NCBI GenBank assembly: GCA_017483575.1
Contig: JAFUWF010000018.1
Span: 1 to 64,000 of the forward strand
Length of the DNA: 64,000 nt
Origin: Bacteroidales bacterium
GTDB taxonomy: Bacteria > Bacteroidota > Bacteroidia > Bacteroidales > P3
Direction: 5' to 3'
The translations under genes and the position numbers were made by a program. Positions 20,137 to 29,220 of the stretch are shown one piece after another. The notes below the pieces were generated by a model, which made no database searches, had not been told where the DNA came from, and saw only the letters and a program-made list of their open reading frames with translations. The first letter of the stretch is position 1, and every line of letters begins with the position of its first letter.

Positions 20137-20256
20137 GAGCCCCGAAGGGGCGGCGCCAAACATAGTGAGCCGCCCCTTCGGGGCTCAAAATATTTATACT
20201 CGTTGCTTTCCGTGGGTGTATGCCCACGGCTAATGACTGTCGCCCCTTTTGGGGCT
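20137..20256. repeat. Palindrome island A (three hairpins)
   Basis: First hairpin: GAGCCCCGAAGGGGCGGC (20137-20154) with its perfect complement at 20169-20186. Second: CCGTGGG (20210) and CCCACGG (20223). Third: CGCCCC and GGGGCT around 20241-20256. The same modules recur at 30655-30845. It fills the gap between the converging tyrS and the next gene and may act as terminator for both. Confidence 0.85.
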
Positions 20257-20260
20257 GGGG

Positions 20261-21247
20261 TTAATACTCCTGTTCTTTCAGGTAGATTGTGCCGGGTTCG
20301 GAGGGGGGCCATGCATCTTGTACATTGGGGTCCTTAGGTTGTGTGCGGTAGTATTTCACCGTCCACATGCGGATGCCGCGCTCGTAGTATTGCACATACT
20401 TGAAGAACACCCCCATCATCTTTACCGCCAGGGGCTCACGCAGATGTAGTATGCGCAGGGTCCCGATGTTGTCTTTGTCGGGGTTGAGCGTCGGGTGGTC
20501 GCCAACGGAGTAGTGGAATACCTCCCAGTTGGCCTCTTTGTTGGTGAAGTAGATGGTGTCGCCGTTGTAGCAGACAAAGCGGCCGATTGTATCCACCTCG
20601 CCGGGGACGTGGATGCGCTCCATTGCCACCACCTCGGCGTATGGGCTCTCGCCGAGAGGACCCTGACGGTCCCGCTGGATGCTGATAGCGATGTGCACAC
20701 TGTCGCGAAGCGATATCTCGTCATATTTCCATTCTACGCTGTCGCTCAGGGGAATGTAGTATTCCTCGTCGGCATAGTCGAAGGCAATGGCTGAGGCAGG
20801 GTAGGGGTGTGTGGTGGCTGTATCGTCCTCGCCACGAGGATAGTACATGCCGATATTCTTCAGACGGACGTTGATCTCTATCATCTCATCGGCATTCAAG
20901 AACAAATAGTCCGCCACCCAACGCTGATAGACGGACATTCGGTTGCCGTCGCGAAGCGATACGAGGCCGTTCCGATCCACCTCGAAGGTGCCGTCGTAAT
21001 CGGACGACTCTTCACTCGAATCTTTCCAATAATGGGACTTCAACATTTTGAAACCGTTGTGTGGCGTCTCCAGACGGATGGTTTCAAAGCGTTCGTTGCG
21101 AATACGTTGCAGAAGGCTGTCGTTGGTGACGACGAGGTTGCCGTCCGTCCGGTAGTCACCCTTGCGGAGGATCAGCTGGCGATTCTGCGCCGTGGCCGTC
21201 AGGCCGACGGCCAACAATAGGCATAATATGGCGAAAAATTGTTTCAT
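20261..21247 (-). CDS. Exported protein of unknown function
   Basis: 328 residues with a clear signal peptide (MKQFFAILCLLLAVGLTATAQ). The mature part is beta-rich and has no motif that I recognise; it contains KGDYRTDGNLVVTNDSLLQR, GNRMSVYQRWVADYLF and a C-terminal MMGVFFKYVQYYERGIRMW. It is alone on the minus strand between tyrS and the MFS gene, with palindromes downstream and an 11-mer element upstream. A periplasmic or surface location is inferred from the signal only. Confidence 0.7.
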   Translation of the reverse strand: MKQFFAILCLLLAVGLTATAQNRQLILRKGDYRTDGNLVVTNDSLLQRIRNERFETIRLETPHNGFKMLKSHYWKDSSEESSDYDGTFEVDRNGLVSLRDGNRMSVYQRWVADYLFLNADEMIEINVRLKNIGMYYPRGEDDTATTHPYPASAIAFDYADEEYYIPLSDSVEWKYDEISLRDSVHIAISIQRDRQGPLGESPYAEVVAMERIHVPGEVDTIGRFVCYNGDTIYFTNKEANWEVFHYSVGDHPTLNPDKDNIGTLRILHLREPLAVKMMGVFFKYVQYYERGIRMWTVKYYRTQPKDPNVQDAWPPSEPGTIYLKEQEY

Positions 21248-21371
21248 ACTAATATTATAACGTGATTTTTGCCAAAATACTACCGGGGATACCCTTTTTT
21301 ATGCTTTTTTAACAAATCTTAAGTTCAACTAATAAATGCAACACTTTGGTCAAAAACGAACCGAAGAAAAA

Positions 21372-21530
21372 CAGGGGTCAAATAGGTGTTTTATTCGACT
21401 GTTCTTATATAGTATACATATAGTATACATATACTTCTCATATACTTCTTATATATAGTATATGAATACTATATAAGAAGTATATGTATACTATATGAAT
21501 ACAATATGAGGAGGGTCGGTCTTGGAGGGT
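21372..21530. repeat. 11-mer inverted-repeat element, copy 2
   Basis: The core is 21402-21513: five 11-base units (TTCTTATATAG, two TATACATATAS, TTCTCATATAC, TTCTTATATAT), AG, then five inverted units. The left flank is ACAGGGG, three bases, AAATAGGTGTT then ATTCGACTG; the right flank is GGTCGGTCTTGGAGG. It lies between two divergently transcribed genes. Confidence 0.9.
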
Positions 21531-21604
21531 GTTGTGTTGGGTGTTGGGGGAACTTTTTTTTTAACTTTTTTTCAAATGATGGGTGCTATGTCATATTTTA
21601 TTCG

Positions 21605-21612
21605 TATCTTTG
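21605..21612 (+). promoter_or_regulatory. Putative -7 box of the MFS gene
   Basis: TATCTTTG, 37 bases before the ATG at 21650. The expected upstream TTTG is not evident. Confidence 0.5.
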
Positions 21613-21649
21613 CAAATCCGTTTGGAATGTATAATTAAACAATAATAGT

Positions 21650-23284
21650 ATGACACAAACAAGTATCAAAACACTGAGAGACAGCGCAGGAATGCGTTGG
21701 ACCGCTTTGCTGTTGCTGGCGTTGGCCATGTTCTGCAGCTATGTATTTATGGACATTTTGTCGCCTATCAAGGACCTGATGCAAGAAACACGCGGTTGGG
21801 ACAGCGCCTCGTTCGGCCGTATGCAGGGCGCCGAGGTGTTCCTCAATGTCTATGTGTTCTTCCTCATCTTTGCCGGTATCATCCTGGACAAGATGGGTGT
21901 GCGCTTCACCGCCGTGCTTTCGGGCGCTGTGATGCTGGTGGGCGGACTTATCAAGTTCTACGCCTGCAGCGAGAGTTTCATCGGTACTGGCATTGAGCAG
22001 TGGTTCACCAACCATCTGAATTGGGACGGCGACATTCCCATCATCGGCACCATCCTCCCCTTCGCCGAAGGTATGCCCGCTAGCGCCAAGCTGGCCGCCT
22101 GCGGCTTCATGATTTTCGGGTGCGGATGCGAGATGGCCGGTATTACCGTGAGCCGCGGTATCGTCAAGTGGTTCAAGGGTCGCGAGACCGCCCTGGCCAT
22201 GGGCAGCGAGATGGCCCTGGCCCGTCTGGGTGTGGCTACCTGCATGATTTTCAGCCCCTACTTCGCCAAGCTGGGTGGCGAAATCCATGTCGACAACGCC
22301 GTCAAGTTCGGCGTGGTGTTGCTCTGCATCGCCCTCATCATGTTTATCGTCTACTTCTTCATGGATAAGAAACTCGACAGCCAGACCGGCGAGGCCGAGG
22401 AGAAGGACGACCCCTTCAAGCTGCGCGACCTGGGCAAGATTTTCACCAGCCTCGGATTCTGGCTCGTGGCCCTGCTCTGCGTGCTCTACTACAGCGCCAT
22501 CTTCCCCTTCCAGAAATACGCCGTCAACATGTTGCAGTGCAACCTCGACCTGACGCCCGCCGACCCCAACACCTTCTGGGGTGGCAGTTCGGTGACCTGG
22601 GTGCAGTACATTCTGATGCTCGTGGTGGCTGCCGGTTCGTTCTCGAGCAACTTCATTAAGAGCAACAAGGGCCTGAAATATGGTCTGATGGGTGTTGCCG
22701 TTGTGGCTCTCGTTGTCTACTGCTACATGGGCTATATGCGTGGCACCGCCGAGACCATTTTCGCCGTGTTCCCGCTGCTGGCTGTGGCCATCACCCCCAT
22801 CCTCGGCAACTATGTCGACCATAAGGGCAAGGCTGCTTCGATGCTCATGCTCGGTTCCATCCTGCTTGTCATCTGTCACCTCACCTTCGCCTTCATCCTG
22901 CCCGGCGTATCGGCTGCCTCGGCAGTGGGTGGCGTTGTGGTGGCCTATGTCACCATCCTCGTCCTCGGCGCCTCGTTCTCGCTGGTGCCCGCCGCACTGT
23001 GGCCCTCGGTGCCCAAGCTGGTCGACGAGAAGATTCTCGGCTCGGCCTATTCGGCCATCTTCTGGATTCAGAACATCGGCCTTGGCCTGTTCCCCGCCCT
23101 CATCGGCATCGTGCTCAACAGCACCAACCCCGAAGGCACTGCCGCCCACAAGCTCAACTACACCTGGGCCCTCGTGATGCTGGCCGTTCTGGGTATTGCC
23201 GCCCTGCTCATCTCGATCTACCTCAAGGCAGTCGACAAGAAGAAGGGCTACGGCCTCGAGGAACCCAACATCAAGGCTGAATAA
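21650..23284 (+). CDS. MFS transporter
   Basis: 544 residues with about twelve hydrophobic segments (for example ALLLLALAMFCSYVFMDIL, FLNVYVFFLIFAGIILDKMGV, VTWVQYILMLVVAAGSF). The family loop 2-3 motif is recognisable as GIILDKMGVRFTAVLSGAVM, and SRGIVKWFKGRETALAMGSE resembles the nitrate/oxalate or organic-anion branch of the superfamily. The substrate cannot be told from sequence. An insertion of about 40 residues (SESFIGTGIEQWFTNHLNW) follows helix 3. It ends with its own terminator. Confidence 0.85.
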   Translation: MTQTSIKTLRDSAGMRWTALLLLALAMFCSYVFMDILSPIKDLMQETRGWDSASFGRMQGAEVFLNVYVFFLIFAGIILDKMGVRFTAVLSGAVMLVGGLIKFYACSESFIGTGIEQWFTNHLNWDGDIPIIGTILPFAEGMPASAKLAACGFMIFGCGCEMAGITVSRGIVKWFKGRETALAMGSEMALARLGVATCMIFSPYFAKLGGEIHVDNAVKFGVVLLCIALIMFIVYFFMDKKLDSQTGEAEEKDDPFKLRDLGKIFTSLGFWLVALLCVLYYSAIFPFQKYAVNMLQCNLDLTPADPNTFWGGSSVTWVQYILMLVVAAGSFSSNFIKSNKGLKYGLMGVAVVALVVYCYMGYMRGTAETIFAVFPLLAVAITPILGNYVDHKGKAASMLMLGSILLVICHLTFAFILPGVSAASAVGGVVVAYVTILVLGASFSLVPAALWPSVPKLVDEKILGSAYSAIFWIQNIGLGLFPALIGIVLNSTNPEGTAAHKLNYTWALVMLAVLGIAALLISIYLKAVDKKKGYGLEEPNIKAE

Positions 23285-23302
23285 ACCTATCGTACAACAC
23301 AA

Positions 23303-23339
23303 TGTAGAGACGTGCCATTGGGCGCGTCTCTGCATTTTT
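23303..23339 (+). terminator. Rho-independent terminator of the MFS gene
   Basis: TGTAGAGACGTGCC pairs with GGCGCGTCTCTGCA across a four-base loop, then TTTTT. Confidence 0.85.
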
Positions 23340-23349
23340 AATAAAAAAT

Positions 23350-23372
23350 GCCGGCGAGACGCCGGCGCTCCA
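23350..23372. repeat. GCCGGCG hairpin repeat, copy 1
   Basis: GCCGGCG, AGA, CGCCGGC, then GCTCCA. It is a perfect 7-base stem with a 3-base loop, nine bases before the SNF start codon. Five further copies are at 54722, 56341, 59220, 60356 and 61945. Confidence 0.85.
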
Positions 23373-23380
23373 AAAAAAAT

Positions 23381-24745
23381 ATGGCAGAAAACAAGACTGG
23401 ATTCTCTTCTTCGTTCGGCGCCATTATGGCTGCCGCTGGCTCGGCCATCGGGCTGGGCAACATCTGGCGTTTCCCCTACATCTGTGGCAAGTATGGCGGC
23501 GGAGCAGCGCTGATATTGTATATTGCTTTTGTGTTCCTGATTGGTATGACACTGCTGCTTAGCGAGCTGGTTATTGGACGTCGCTCGGGCCATGCCGCCA
23601 TCCAAGCCTATGCCTCGCTGAAGCCCAAGCGTCCGCAGTGGCGCTATGTGGGCGTGTTGGGCGTGGTGGCCTGTGTGCTGATTCTCTCTACCTATATGGT
23701 GGTCTCCGGCTGGACGCTGAACTACTTCTGGGAGTCGGTGAGCGGAGCTCTCTCGTCGGTGGAGGACGGCGACTATGCGGCCCACTTTGGCGCTTTTGCC
23801 TCGTCGGTGACGGCGCCGGTGGCGTGCCTGATTGTCTTCGCGGTGCTGACGCTGGTGGTGGTGCTGGGTGGTGTACAGAGTGGCATCGAGAAGGCATCGA
23901 AGATACTGATGCCCGTTCTATTGGTACTGGTGCTGCTGCTGTGTGTGCGCAGCCTGACGCTGCCGGGAGCCTCGAAGGGGCTGTACTACCTGTTCCATCC
24001 CGACTTCTCGCTGCTGACGTGGGAAGGCGTGCTGGCCATCCTTGGCCAGGCGCTGTTCTCGCTGTCGGTCGGCATGGGCGTGATGGTGGCCTATGGCAGC
24101 TATCTGCCCAAAGGGGACAACCTCTTCCGCAGCGCCATGTGGATTACGGGCTGCGACACGGCCATCGCCGTGCTGGCCGGCGTGGCCATCTTCCCGGCGG
24201 TGTTTGCCTGCGGGCAGAGCCCCGAGGGTGGCCCCGGACTGGTGTTCAACGTGCTGCCCGTGGTCTTCAACTCGCTGGGCTCGGTAGGATCGGTGGTGTT
24301 CGGCGGTGCTTTCTTCCTCCTGCTGGCGGTGGCGGCGCTGACGTCGGCCATCTCGCTGCTCGAGGGCATCGCAGCCGGCTTCTCCGAGTCGCTGCACACT
24401 GACCATAAGCGCACCGCCGTGGTGGTCACCGTGGGCCTGATGGTGCTGGGTGTGCTGATAGCGCTCTCCTTCGAAGGCGGTGTGCTCAGCGGTATCCGAC
24501 TGGCTGACATGACCATCTTCGATTGGTTCGACAAGCTGTCCGGAGCCTACCTGCCTTCCATCTGCGCGCTGCTGACTATCCTCTTCTTCGGCTGGTTCAT
24601 GAAGAAGGACGACATTGAGGACGAGCTCTCCAACCACGGGACGGTGCGCACGCCGTGGTTCAAGGTGTTCTACTATTTCCTTGTCCGCTTTGTAGCCCCG
24701 CTGGCCCTGGTGGTCTCGCTGGTGGCAGGCATTTGGGGCGAGTAA
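23381..24745 (+). CDS. Sodium:neurotransmitter symporter family (SNF/NSS) transporter
   Basis: 454 residues from the ATG at 23381. An upstream in-frame ATG at 23348 would translate the hairpin repeat as arginine-rich residues and is less likely. The NSS signature GSAIGLGNIWRFPYICGKYGGG holds the helix 1 sodium and substrate site. About twelve helices follow. Bacterial members take up amino acids with sodium, which fits the amino-acid catabolism genes nearby, but the substrate is unassigned. The MATE gene starts 12 bases downstream. Confidence 0.92.
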   Translation: MAENKTGFSSSFGAIMAAAGSAIGLGNIWRFPYICGKYGGGAALILYIAFVFLIGMTLLLSELVIGRRSGHAAIQAYASLKPKRPQWRYVGVLGVVACVLILSTYMVVSGWTLNYFWESVSGALSSVEDGDYAAHFGAFASSVTAPVACLIVFAVLTLVVVLGGVQSGIEKASKILMPVLLVLVLLLCVRSLTLPGASKGLYYLFHPDFSLLTWEGVLAILGQALFSLSVGMGVMVAYGSYLPKGDNLFRSAMWITGCDTAIAVLAGVAIFPAVFACGQSPEGGPGLVFNVLPVVFNSLGSVGSVVFGGAFFLLLAVAALTSAISLLEGIAAGFSESLHTDHKRTAVVVTVGLMVLGVLIALSFEGGVLSGIRLADMTIFDWFDKLSGAYLPSICALLTILFFGWFMKKDDIEDELSNHGTVRTPWFKVFYYFLVRFVAPLALVVSLVAGIWGE

Positions 24746-24757
24746 TACAACGTGCGG

Positions 24758-26113
24758 ATGGAGGTATCGCTCTCGGGACACTACGGCTATCGACGCCTGT
24801 TGACGGCCGCCGCACCCAGTGTGGCCATGATGCTGGTTTCGTCGGTCTACGGCATCGTGGACGGCCTCTTTGTGTCCAACTTCGCCGGCAAGAGCGGCTT
24901 CGCTGCCGTCAACCTGATGTATCCGCCGATGATGATTCTCGGCGCCATGGGACTGATGGTGGGCAGCGGCGGCGCCGCGCTGGTGGGCAAGGTGCAAGGC
25001 GAGGGCTATCCGCAGAAGGCCGACCGTGTGTTCACCATGCTGCTGCGTTTCCTGGCCGTCGTGGGCATTGCCGTCGGCGTGCTGTTCGCGGTGTTCTGCC
25101 CCGTGGTGGCTCGCTGGCTTGGCGCCGACGAGGGTATGATGGAGGAGTGTATCACCTATGGTCGTATCAGCATGGTGGGCATGCCGTTCTTCATGCTGCA
25201 GCAGGCCATGCAGTCGTTCTATATGGCTGCCGAGCGGCCGCAGCTGGGCACGTGGGTCAGCGTGGCCTGCGGCGTAGTGAACATCGTGTTCGACGCGCTG
25301 TTTGTGTGGCTGATGAAGTGGGGCGTGGCCGGAGCGGCATGGGCCACGGTGCTGGCACAGGTGGTCGGCGGCGGTTTTCCGTTGCTCTATTTCGGCAGCC
25401 GGCGCCTCAACAAGGGCAGCCTGCATCTGCGCCGCAACTCCAAGACCCTCTGGCCCTACGTGGGCAAGGCCTGTACCAATGGCCTGTCGGAGTATGTGAG
25501 TGGTATCTCGCTGAGTATAGTCAGCATGTGCTACAACCTGCAGCTCATGCGCTATCTGGGCGAGGACGGCGTGGCGGCCTACGGCGTGGTGATGTACCTG
25601 ACGTTTGTCATCGCCGCCTTCTTTATCGGCTACAACATCACCTTGACGCCTATTATCGGCTACCATTTCGGTGCCCGCGATGTGGCCGAGCAGCGGTCGC
25701 TGCTGCGCAAATCGCTGGTCATCATCGGCCTGACGGGACTCGTGCTGACCGCCGTGGCAGAAACGGCAAGCAGCCCTGCGGCGCGCTTCTTTGTGGGCTA
25801 CGACGAAGGACTGCTTGCTCTGACCATCAAGGCCATACGGGTCTATATGCTTTGCTTCCTCATCTGCGGATGGAGCATGTTCGCCTCGGCGCTCTTCACG
25901 GGCTTGCAGAACGGGGTGGTGAGCGCCGTGGCGGCCTTCATGCGGTCGCTGGTGTTCGAGATGGCGGCGGTGTGGATTCTGCCCGCCGTGGTGGGCATCG
26001 ACGGCATCTGGTGGGCTGTCAATGTGGCCGAGGTGCTGACACTGTTGTTCTGCATATTCCTGGTGTGGCGGTATGCGCCGCAATTAATTACTTCACAATC
26101 AATTTCCCGCTGA
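24758..26113 (+). CDS. MATE family efflux transporter
   Basis: 451 residues from the ATG at 24758 (GTG at 24752 is possible). It has twelve predicted helices in two halves. MATE features include AAPSVAMMLVSSVYGIVDGLFVSNFAG at the start, GSGGAALVGKVQGEG, and MLQQAMQSFYMAAERPQLGTW. It exports cationic drugs or metabolites with sodium or proton gradients. It follows the SNF gene by 12 bases, as an operon. Its 3' end overlaps the convergent T9SS gene by 26 bases, so no terminator separates them. Confidence 0.9.
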   Translation: MEVSLSGHYGYRRLLTAAAPSVAMMLVSSVYGIVDGLFVSNFAGKSGFAAVNLMYPPMMILGAMGLMVGSGGAALVGKVQGEGYPQKADRVFTMLLRFLAVVGIAVGVLFAVFCPVVARWLGADEGMMEECITYGRISMVGMPFFMLQQAMQSFYMAAERPQLGTWVSVACGVVNIVFDALFVWLMKWGVAGAAWATVLAQVVGGGFPLLYFGSRRLNKGSLHLRRNSKTLWPYVGKACTNGLSEYVSGISLSIVSMCYNLQLMRYLGEDGVAAYGVVMYLTFVIAAFFIGYNITLTPIIGYHFGARDVAEQRSLLRKSLVIIGLTGLVLTAVAETASSPAARFFVGYDEGLLALTIKAIRVYMLCFLICGWSMFASALFTGLQNGVVSAVAAFMRSLVFEMAAVWILPAVVGIDGIWWAVNVAEVLTLLFCIFLVWRYAPQLITSQSISR

Positions 26114-27671
26114 CCGGACCCTGGTCGGTGAGGAGACGGACGATGTAGAGGCCGGAGGCGACGGGGGAGAGGTCGAGCTCCACCATGTCGGCATCGACCG
26201 AAGGCAGCTGCATGGCTGTGCGGCCGTCGACGGAGAGCAGGCTGAGGCTACGGATGGTGGCACCGGTGGTGATGTAGGCGCGGTCAGTGGCAGGGTTGGG
26301 GTAGGTCTTCACGCGGAGGGTGGCCTGCAGGTCCTCGATGCCGAGCTGGCCGCCACGGTCGTTGGTGATGTATCCGCTCTTGGTGGTGTTGTACACCTCG
26401 CGGCCGTAGACGGCGTCGGCGCCGTAGTTGTTCACGAAGGCCACCAGATGGCATTTGTTGGCGCGGAGGCCGGCCGGCAGGGTGTAGGTGAAGGTCTTGC
26501 TGAAGCGGGCATTGGCGGCGGTGGAGGTGATGATGTCGGCATCGCCCCAGGCATCGGTGAGGCAGGCGCGGACCACATGGTCATGGCGGTAGTTGGGGAT
26601 ATTGTCGTCGCCCTGCTGGAAGGCGATGAGGCTGTCTTCGACAAGATAGACTGTGACGCGCGGAGCTTCGATGTTCTGGCTCTGGATGAAATATCCTTCG
26701 AGGCTGAGGCTCAGCTGGCGGGTGCCGGCATTGTAGTCGATATTGGTGAATCCAAGCACGATGTTGTCGGCCACGGAGGTGACGCGCGAGAGGGTCTGGT
26801 GCATCATGACATCGGAGCCGATGTAGTGGACGGGGCCGGGCTGGCCGTCGGCATAGGCCATGCTACGGTCGATCATCCAGGCAGGGGCATAGGTGTTGGC
26901 GTTGTAGAGGCTTTCGAGTTGTTTGGAAGCCTGAATGGTGTAGGCATCATCTTGATAGCCGGCGTGGTGGAACACGTAGGCTACGCGGTTCTCCAGTCCG
27001 GCATAGGCCCCCTCGAGGGCTTCTTCGCCTTCGGGGCAGTTGCCGCAATACTGCGAGGTGAAGACTTCGGTCAGCGCCATGTGGAGGTTCTGCGAGCCGG
27101 CGGGGGCGACCTCGATGTCGTCGACGAAGACGAAGTATCCGTTGCCGTGGTTGACGAAGGCGATGTGGATGTTCTGTCCGGCAAAGTCGGCCAGGGGTAG
27201 GCTCACGTTGTTCCAACCGCCGGAGACATCCTGGCTGCCGTCGAAGACGAGGTCGCGCACCGTGGTGGTGAAGTCGGCCTTCTCCACGCCCGTGGTCGAA
27301 ACCATCACACGCAGGCGCTCCACGCCGTCGAGGTCGGCCGAGAAGGCGCGGAACTGCAGCGTATAGTTGGCCGAGGGGATGTTGATGCTCGGCGTGACCA
27401 TCCAGCGGTCCACGTCGCCACCCTGAGTGGTTTTTGACACCGAGGCGGCGGCGATATTGCCCGACTCCACCTCCGAGATGCACCACGACTGGCCCATGGC
27501 GGCGAAGCCGTCGTTAGTCTTGTTGTCGCTGTAGGTGGTCCATCCCGAGGGGAACTGGGTGGTGGTGCCGCCGGAGGTGGCGTTCTGGAAATTCTCGCTG
27601 AAGGCGGTCTGGGCTTTCAGCAACGGCATCGCCATCAAGGAGGCGGCCAGCAGGAATACTTTCTTTGTCAT
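26088..27671 (-). CDS. Secreted Omp28-like protein with adhesin-type domain and T9SS sorting domain
   Basis: 527 residues. A signal peptide (to LLKAQ) is followed by a jelly-roll of the cleaved-adhesin/choice-of-anchor type (SENFQNATSGG, GQSWCISE, DRWMVTPSINIPSANYTLQF, FVFVDDIEVAP; about residues 20-190). Next is an Omp28/thioredoxin-like region with FTSQYCGNCPEGEEALEG, which keeps a CxxC. Residues from about 450 form a T9SS type A sorting domain (KTYPNPATDRAYI, GLYIVRLLTDQGPVSGKLIV). It is probably exposed on the cell surface. The 3' end overlaps the MATE gene on the other strand. Confidence 0.85.
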   Translation of the reverse strand: MTKKVFLLAASLMAMPLLKAQTAFSENFQNATSGGTTTQFPSGWTTYSDNKTNDGFAAMGQSWCISEVESGNIAAASVSKTTQGGDVDRWMVTPSINIPSANYTLQFRAFSADLDGVERLRVMVSTTGVEKADFTTTVRDLVFDGSQDVSGGWNNVSLPLADFAGQNIHIAFVNHGNGYFVFVDDIEVAPAGSQNLHMALTEVFTSQYCGNCPEGEEALEGAYAGLENRVAYVFHHAGYQDDAYTIQASKQLESLYNANTYAPAWMIDRSMAYADGQPGPVHYIGSDVMMHQTLSRVTSVADNIVLGFTNIDYNAGTRQLSLSLEGYFIQSQNIEAPRVTVYLVEDSLIAFQQGDDNIPNYRHDHVVRACLTDAWGDADIITSTAANARFSKTFTYTLPAGLRANKCHLVAFVNNYGADAVYGREVYNTTKSGYITNDRGGQLGIEDLQATLRVKTYPNPATDRAYITTGATIRSLSLLSVDGRTAMQLPSVDADMVELDLSPVASGLYIVRLLTDQGPVSGKLIVK

Positions 27672-27712
27672 ATTCTTATAGATTTAATCTTTGAATATTT
27701 AGGTGCGGTGAA

Positions 27713-27741
27713 GACAAAAAAAATATCACCCGAAGGTGATA
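27713..27741 (-). terminator. Terminator of the nfo-DUF2461 operon
   Basis: On the minus strand ATCACCTTCGGGTGAT (27740-27725) is a 6-base stem with a TTCG loop followed by ATTTTTTTT. It lies five bases after the DUF2461 stop codon. Confidence 0.88.
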
Positions 27742-27745
27742 ATTT

Positions 27746-28447
27746 TTATCTTAGGTCCTCCATGGCACGTTGAACAAAGAGGTTCAGCGGCACGCTGGCC
27801 TTCCAGACTTTGAGCACTTCGTCGGCCAGCTTGGGGCTGGCGAGCATGCGTTCCGGCATGGTGTAGGCAGTGCAGTAGTCCTTGTATTTCAGCAGGTCGG
27901 CATGCTCCCAGTCGGCAGGGTAGCCCTTGGGCACGCGCTGCAGCACCTTGGTGGTGAAGAAGGTGTTGCCGAAGTATTTCTTGTACGAGGGCTCGTTCAT
28001 GATGGACAGGAACTCGTCGGGGCAGTAGAATATCTCTTGCTTGATGGCTGCCAGGGCCTCGGGCATGGGCATGAAGATGCCGCCGCCGAGGTTGCAGGTG
28101 CCCTTCAGGCCGTAGGCCTCGTCGCAGCCCAGCTGGAAGTAGTAGCCCGGCACGCCGCTGTTCTTTGCGCCCCAGCTGCTGAGGAAGCAGGCCACGTGGG
28201 TCTTGTAGGGCGTCTTGTCGGCCGAGAAGCGCGTGTCGCGGTAGATGCGGTAGACGGTGTTCTTGGCCGTCAGGCCCTCAAGCGAGTGGTCGTACTTGAC
28301 CATCTCGTCGATAAGGCCTTGTGTGAAGGCCTCGAAGGCCTCCTTTATCTCCAGCCAGTGGGGCTTGTGGGCGTTGAACCACTCGCGGTTGTTGTTCATG
28401 GCCAGCTCCCGCAGGAAGGGGAGGGTGTCGGGGTGTATGGTGTTCAT
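27746..28447 (-). CDS. DUF2461 family protein
   Basis: 233 residues from the ATG at 28447, which overlaps the preceding stop as ATGA. Features of DUF2461 (TIGR02453): LPFLRELAMNNNREWFNAHK at the N-terminus, YRIYRDTRFSADKTPYKTHV in the middle and GGGIFMPMPEALAAIKQEI. The family is widespread and of unknown biochemical role. It is the last gene of a four-gene chain with nfo and is followed by a clear terminator. Confidence 0.9.
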   Translation of the reverse strand: MNTIHPDTLPFLRELAMNNNREWFNAHKPHWLEIKEAFEAFTQGLIDEMVKYDHSLEGLTAKNTVYRIYRDTRFSADKTPYKTHVACFLSSWGAKNSGVPGYYFQLGCDEAYGLKGTCNLGGGIFMPMPEALAAIKQEIFYCPDEFLSIMNEPSYKKYFGNTFFTTKVLQRVPKGYPADWEHADLLKYKDYCTAYTMPERMLASPKLADEVLKVWKASVPLNLFVQRAMEDLR

Positions 28448-29220
28448 TTTGTTCTTTTTTTGTCTTCGTCGTAATAGATGATGTCCTGTTCTTCGCGGAA
28501 TTCGTTGCCTGTGCAGGTCATCCAGTTGCCGTGGGAGTCGTAGGTGTATTCGTACTGCAGGACGAGGGTGTCGTTGTCGGTGTTGGTGTATTGCCGGTAT
28601 TCGACGACGTTGCCTTCGGCATTGTAGGTGTTTGTCTCGGTGCGGACAAAGTCGCCGTTCTGCATGGTCTGTTTCGTTAGGTGGCCGTGGGCGTCGTAAT
28701 CGAAGTAGGTGGTGGCGCCGTGAACGGTCTCGGAGGCCATGCGGCGGTCGGCGTTGTAGCGGTATTGCGTTGTGTCCAGTCGGGAGCGTTCCTCTACGAT
28801 GAGGCCGTCCTTGCAGGTGTAGTATATGGTGTCGTTGCCGTCGTATAGCCGTGCGATTTGCCTCGTGGGGCATCCGTCGGCGTCGTAGGTGTAGAACCAG
28901 CCTTCGTGGTAGATGCTGTCGTTGGCGGCGGTTATGCTGTCCAGGCGGCTGTCGGTATAGTGGAGAATGAAACCCACGCCCCCGCCGTAGGACCATTCGT
29001 GGTACTCGGTCAGCCGCCCTCTTTGGTCGTAGTAATAAGTGCGGGTCCAAGAGGATTCGTCGTCGATGCCTTCGCCGATGATGTATACCTCTTTTACCGG
29101 TCCGTGCATCCCATTGTCGGCAGCTGTGATGGGCCAGCCCATGGCAAAGGAGGTGCGCTGCGCCCCGGCATTTGCGGCGAGCAGCAACGTTGCTGCCAGC
29201 AGGAGGACTTTGGCTCTCAT
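28444..29220 (-). CDS. Exported YD/RHS-repeat-like protein
   Basis: 258 residues from the ATG at 29220 (ATGA overlap with nfo). A signal peptide ends NAGAQ. The rest is made of short YD-type repeats: [89 protein letters not shown] and [19 protein letters not shown]. Such repeats form a beta shell in RHS/YD proteins, but here only about six units exist with no toxin or core domain. It is likely a small periplasmic or surface protein of unknown function. Confidence 0.8.
   Translation of the reverse strand: MRAKVLLLAATLLLAANAGAQRTSFAMGWPITAADNGMHGPVKEVYIIGEGIDDESSWTRTYYYDQRGRLTEYHEWSYGGGVGFILHYTDSRLDSITAANDSIYHEGWFYTYDADGCPTRQIARLYDGNDTIYYTCKDGLIVEERSRLDTTQYRYNADRRMASETVHGATTYFDYDAHGHLTKQTMQNGDFVRTETNTYNAEGNVVEYRQYTNTDNDTLVLQYEYTYDSHGNWMTCTGNEFREEQDIIYYDEDKKRTK

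Larger units (their letters stand above)
21248..21649. other. Intergenic region with 11-mer element and MFS promoter
   Basis: 402 bases between divergent genes. 21248-21365 is AT-rich with no recognised site, 21372-21530 is the 11-mer element, and 21531-21649 holds T-rich DNA and a TATCTTTG box (21605-21612). No coding frame of note. Confidence 0.7.
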
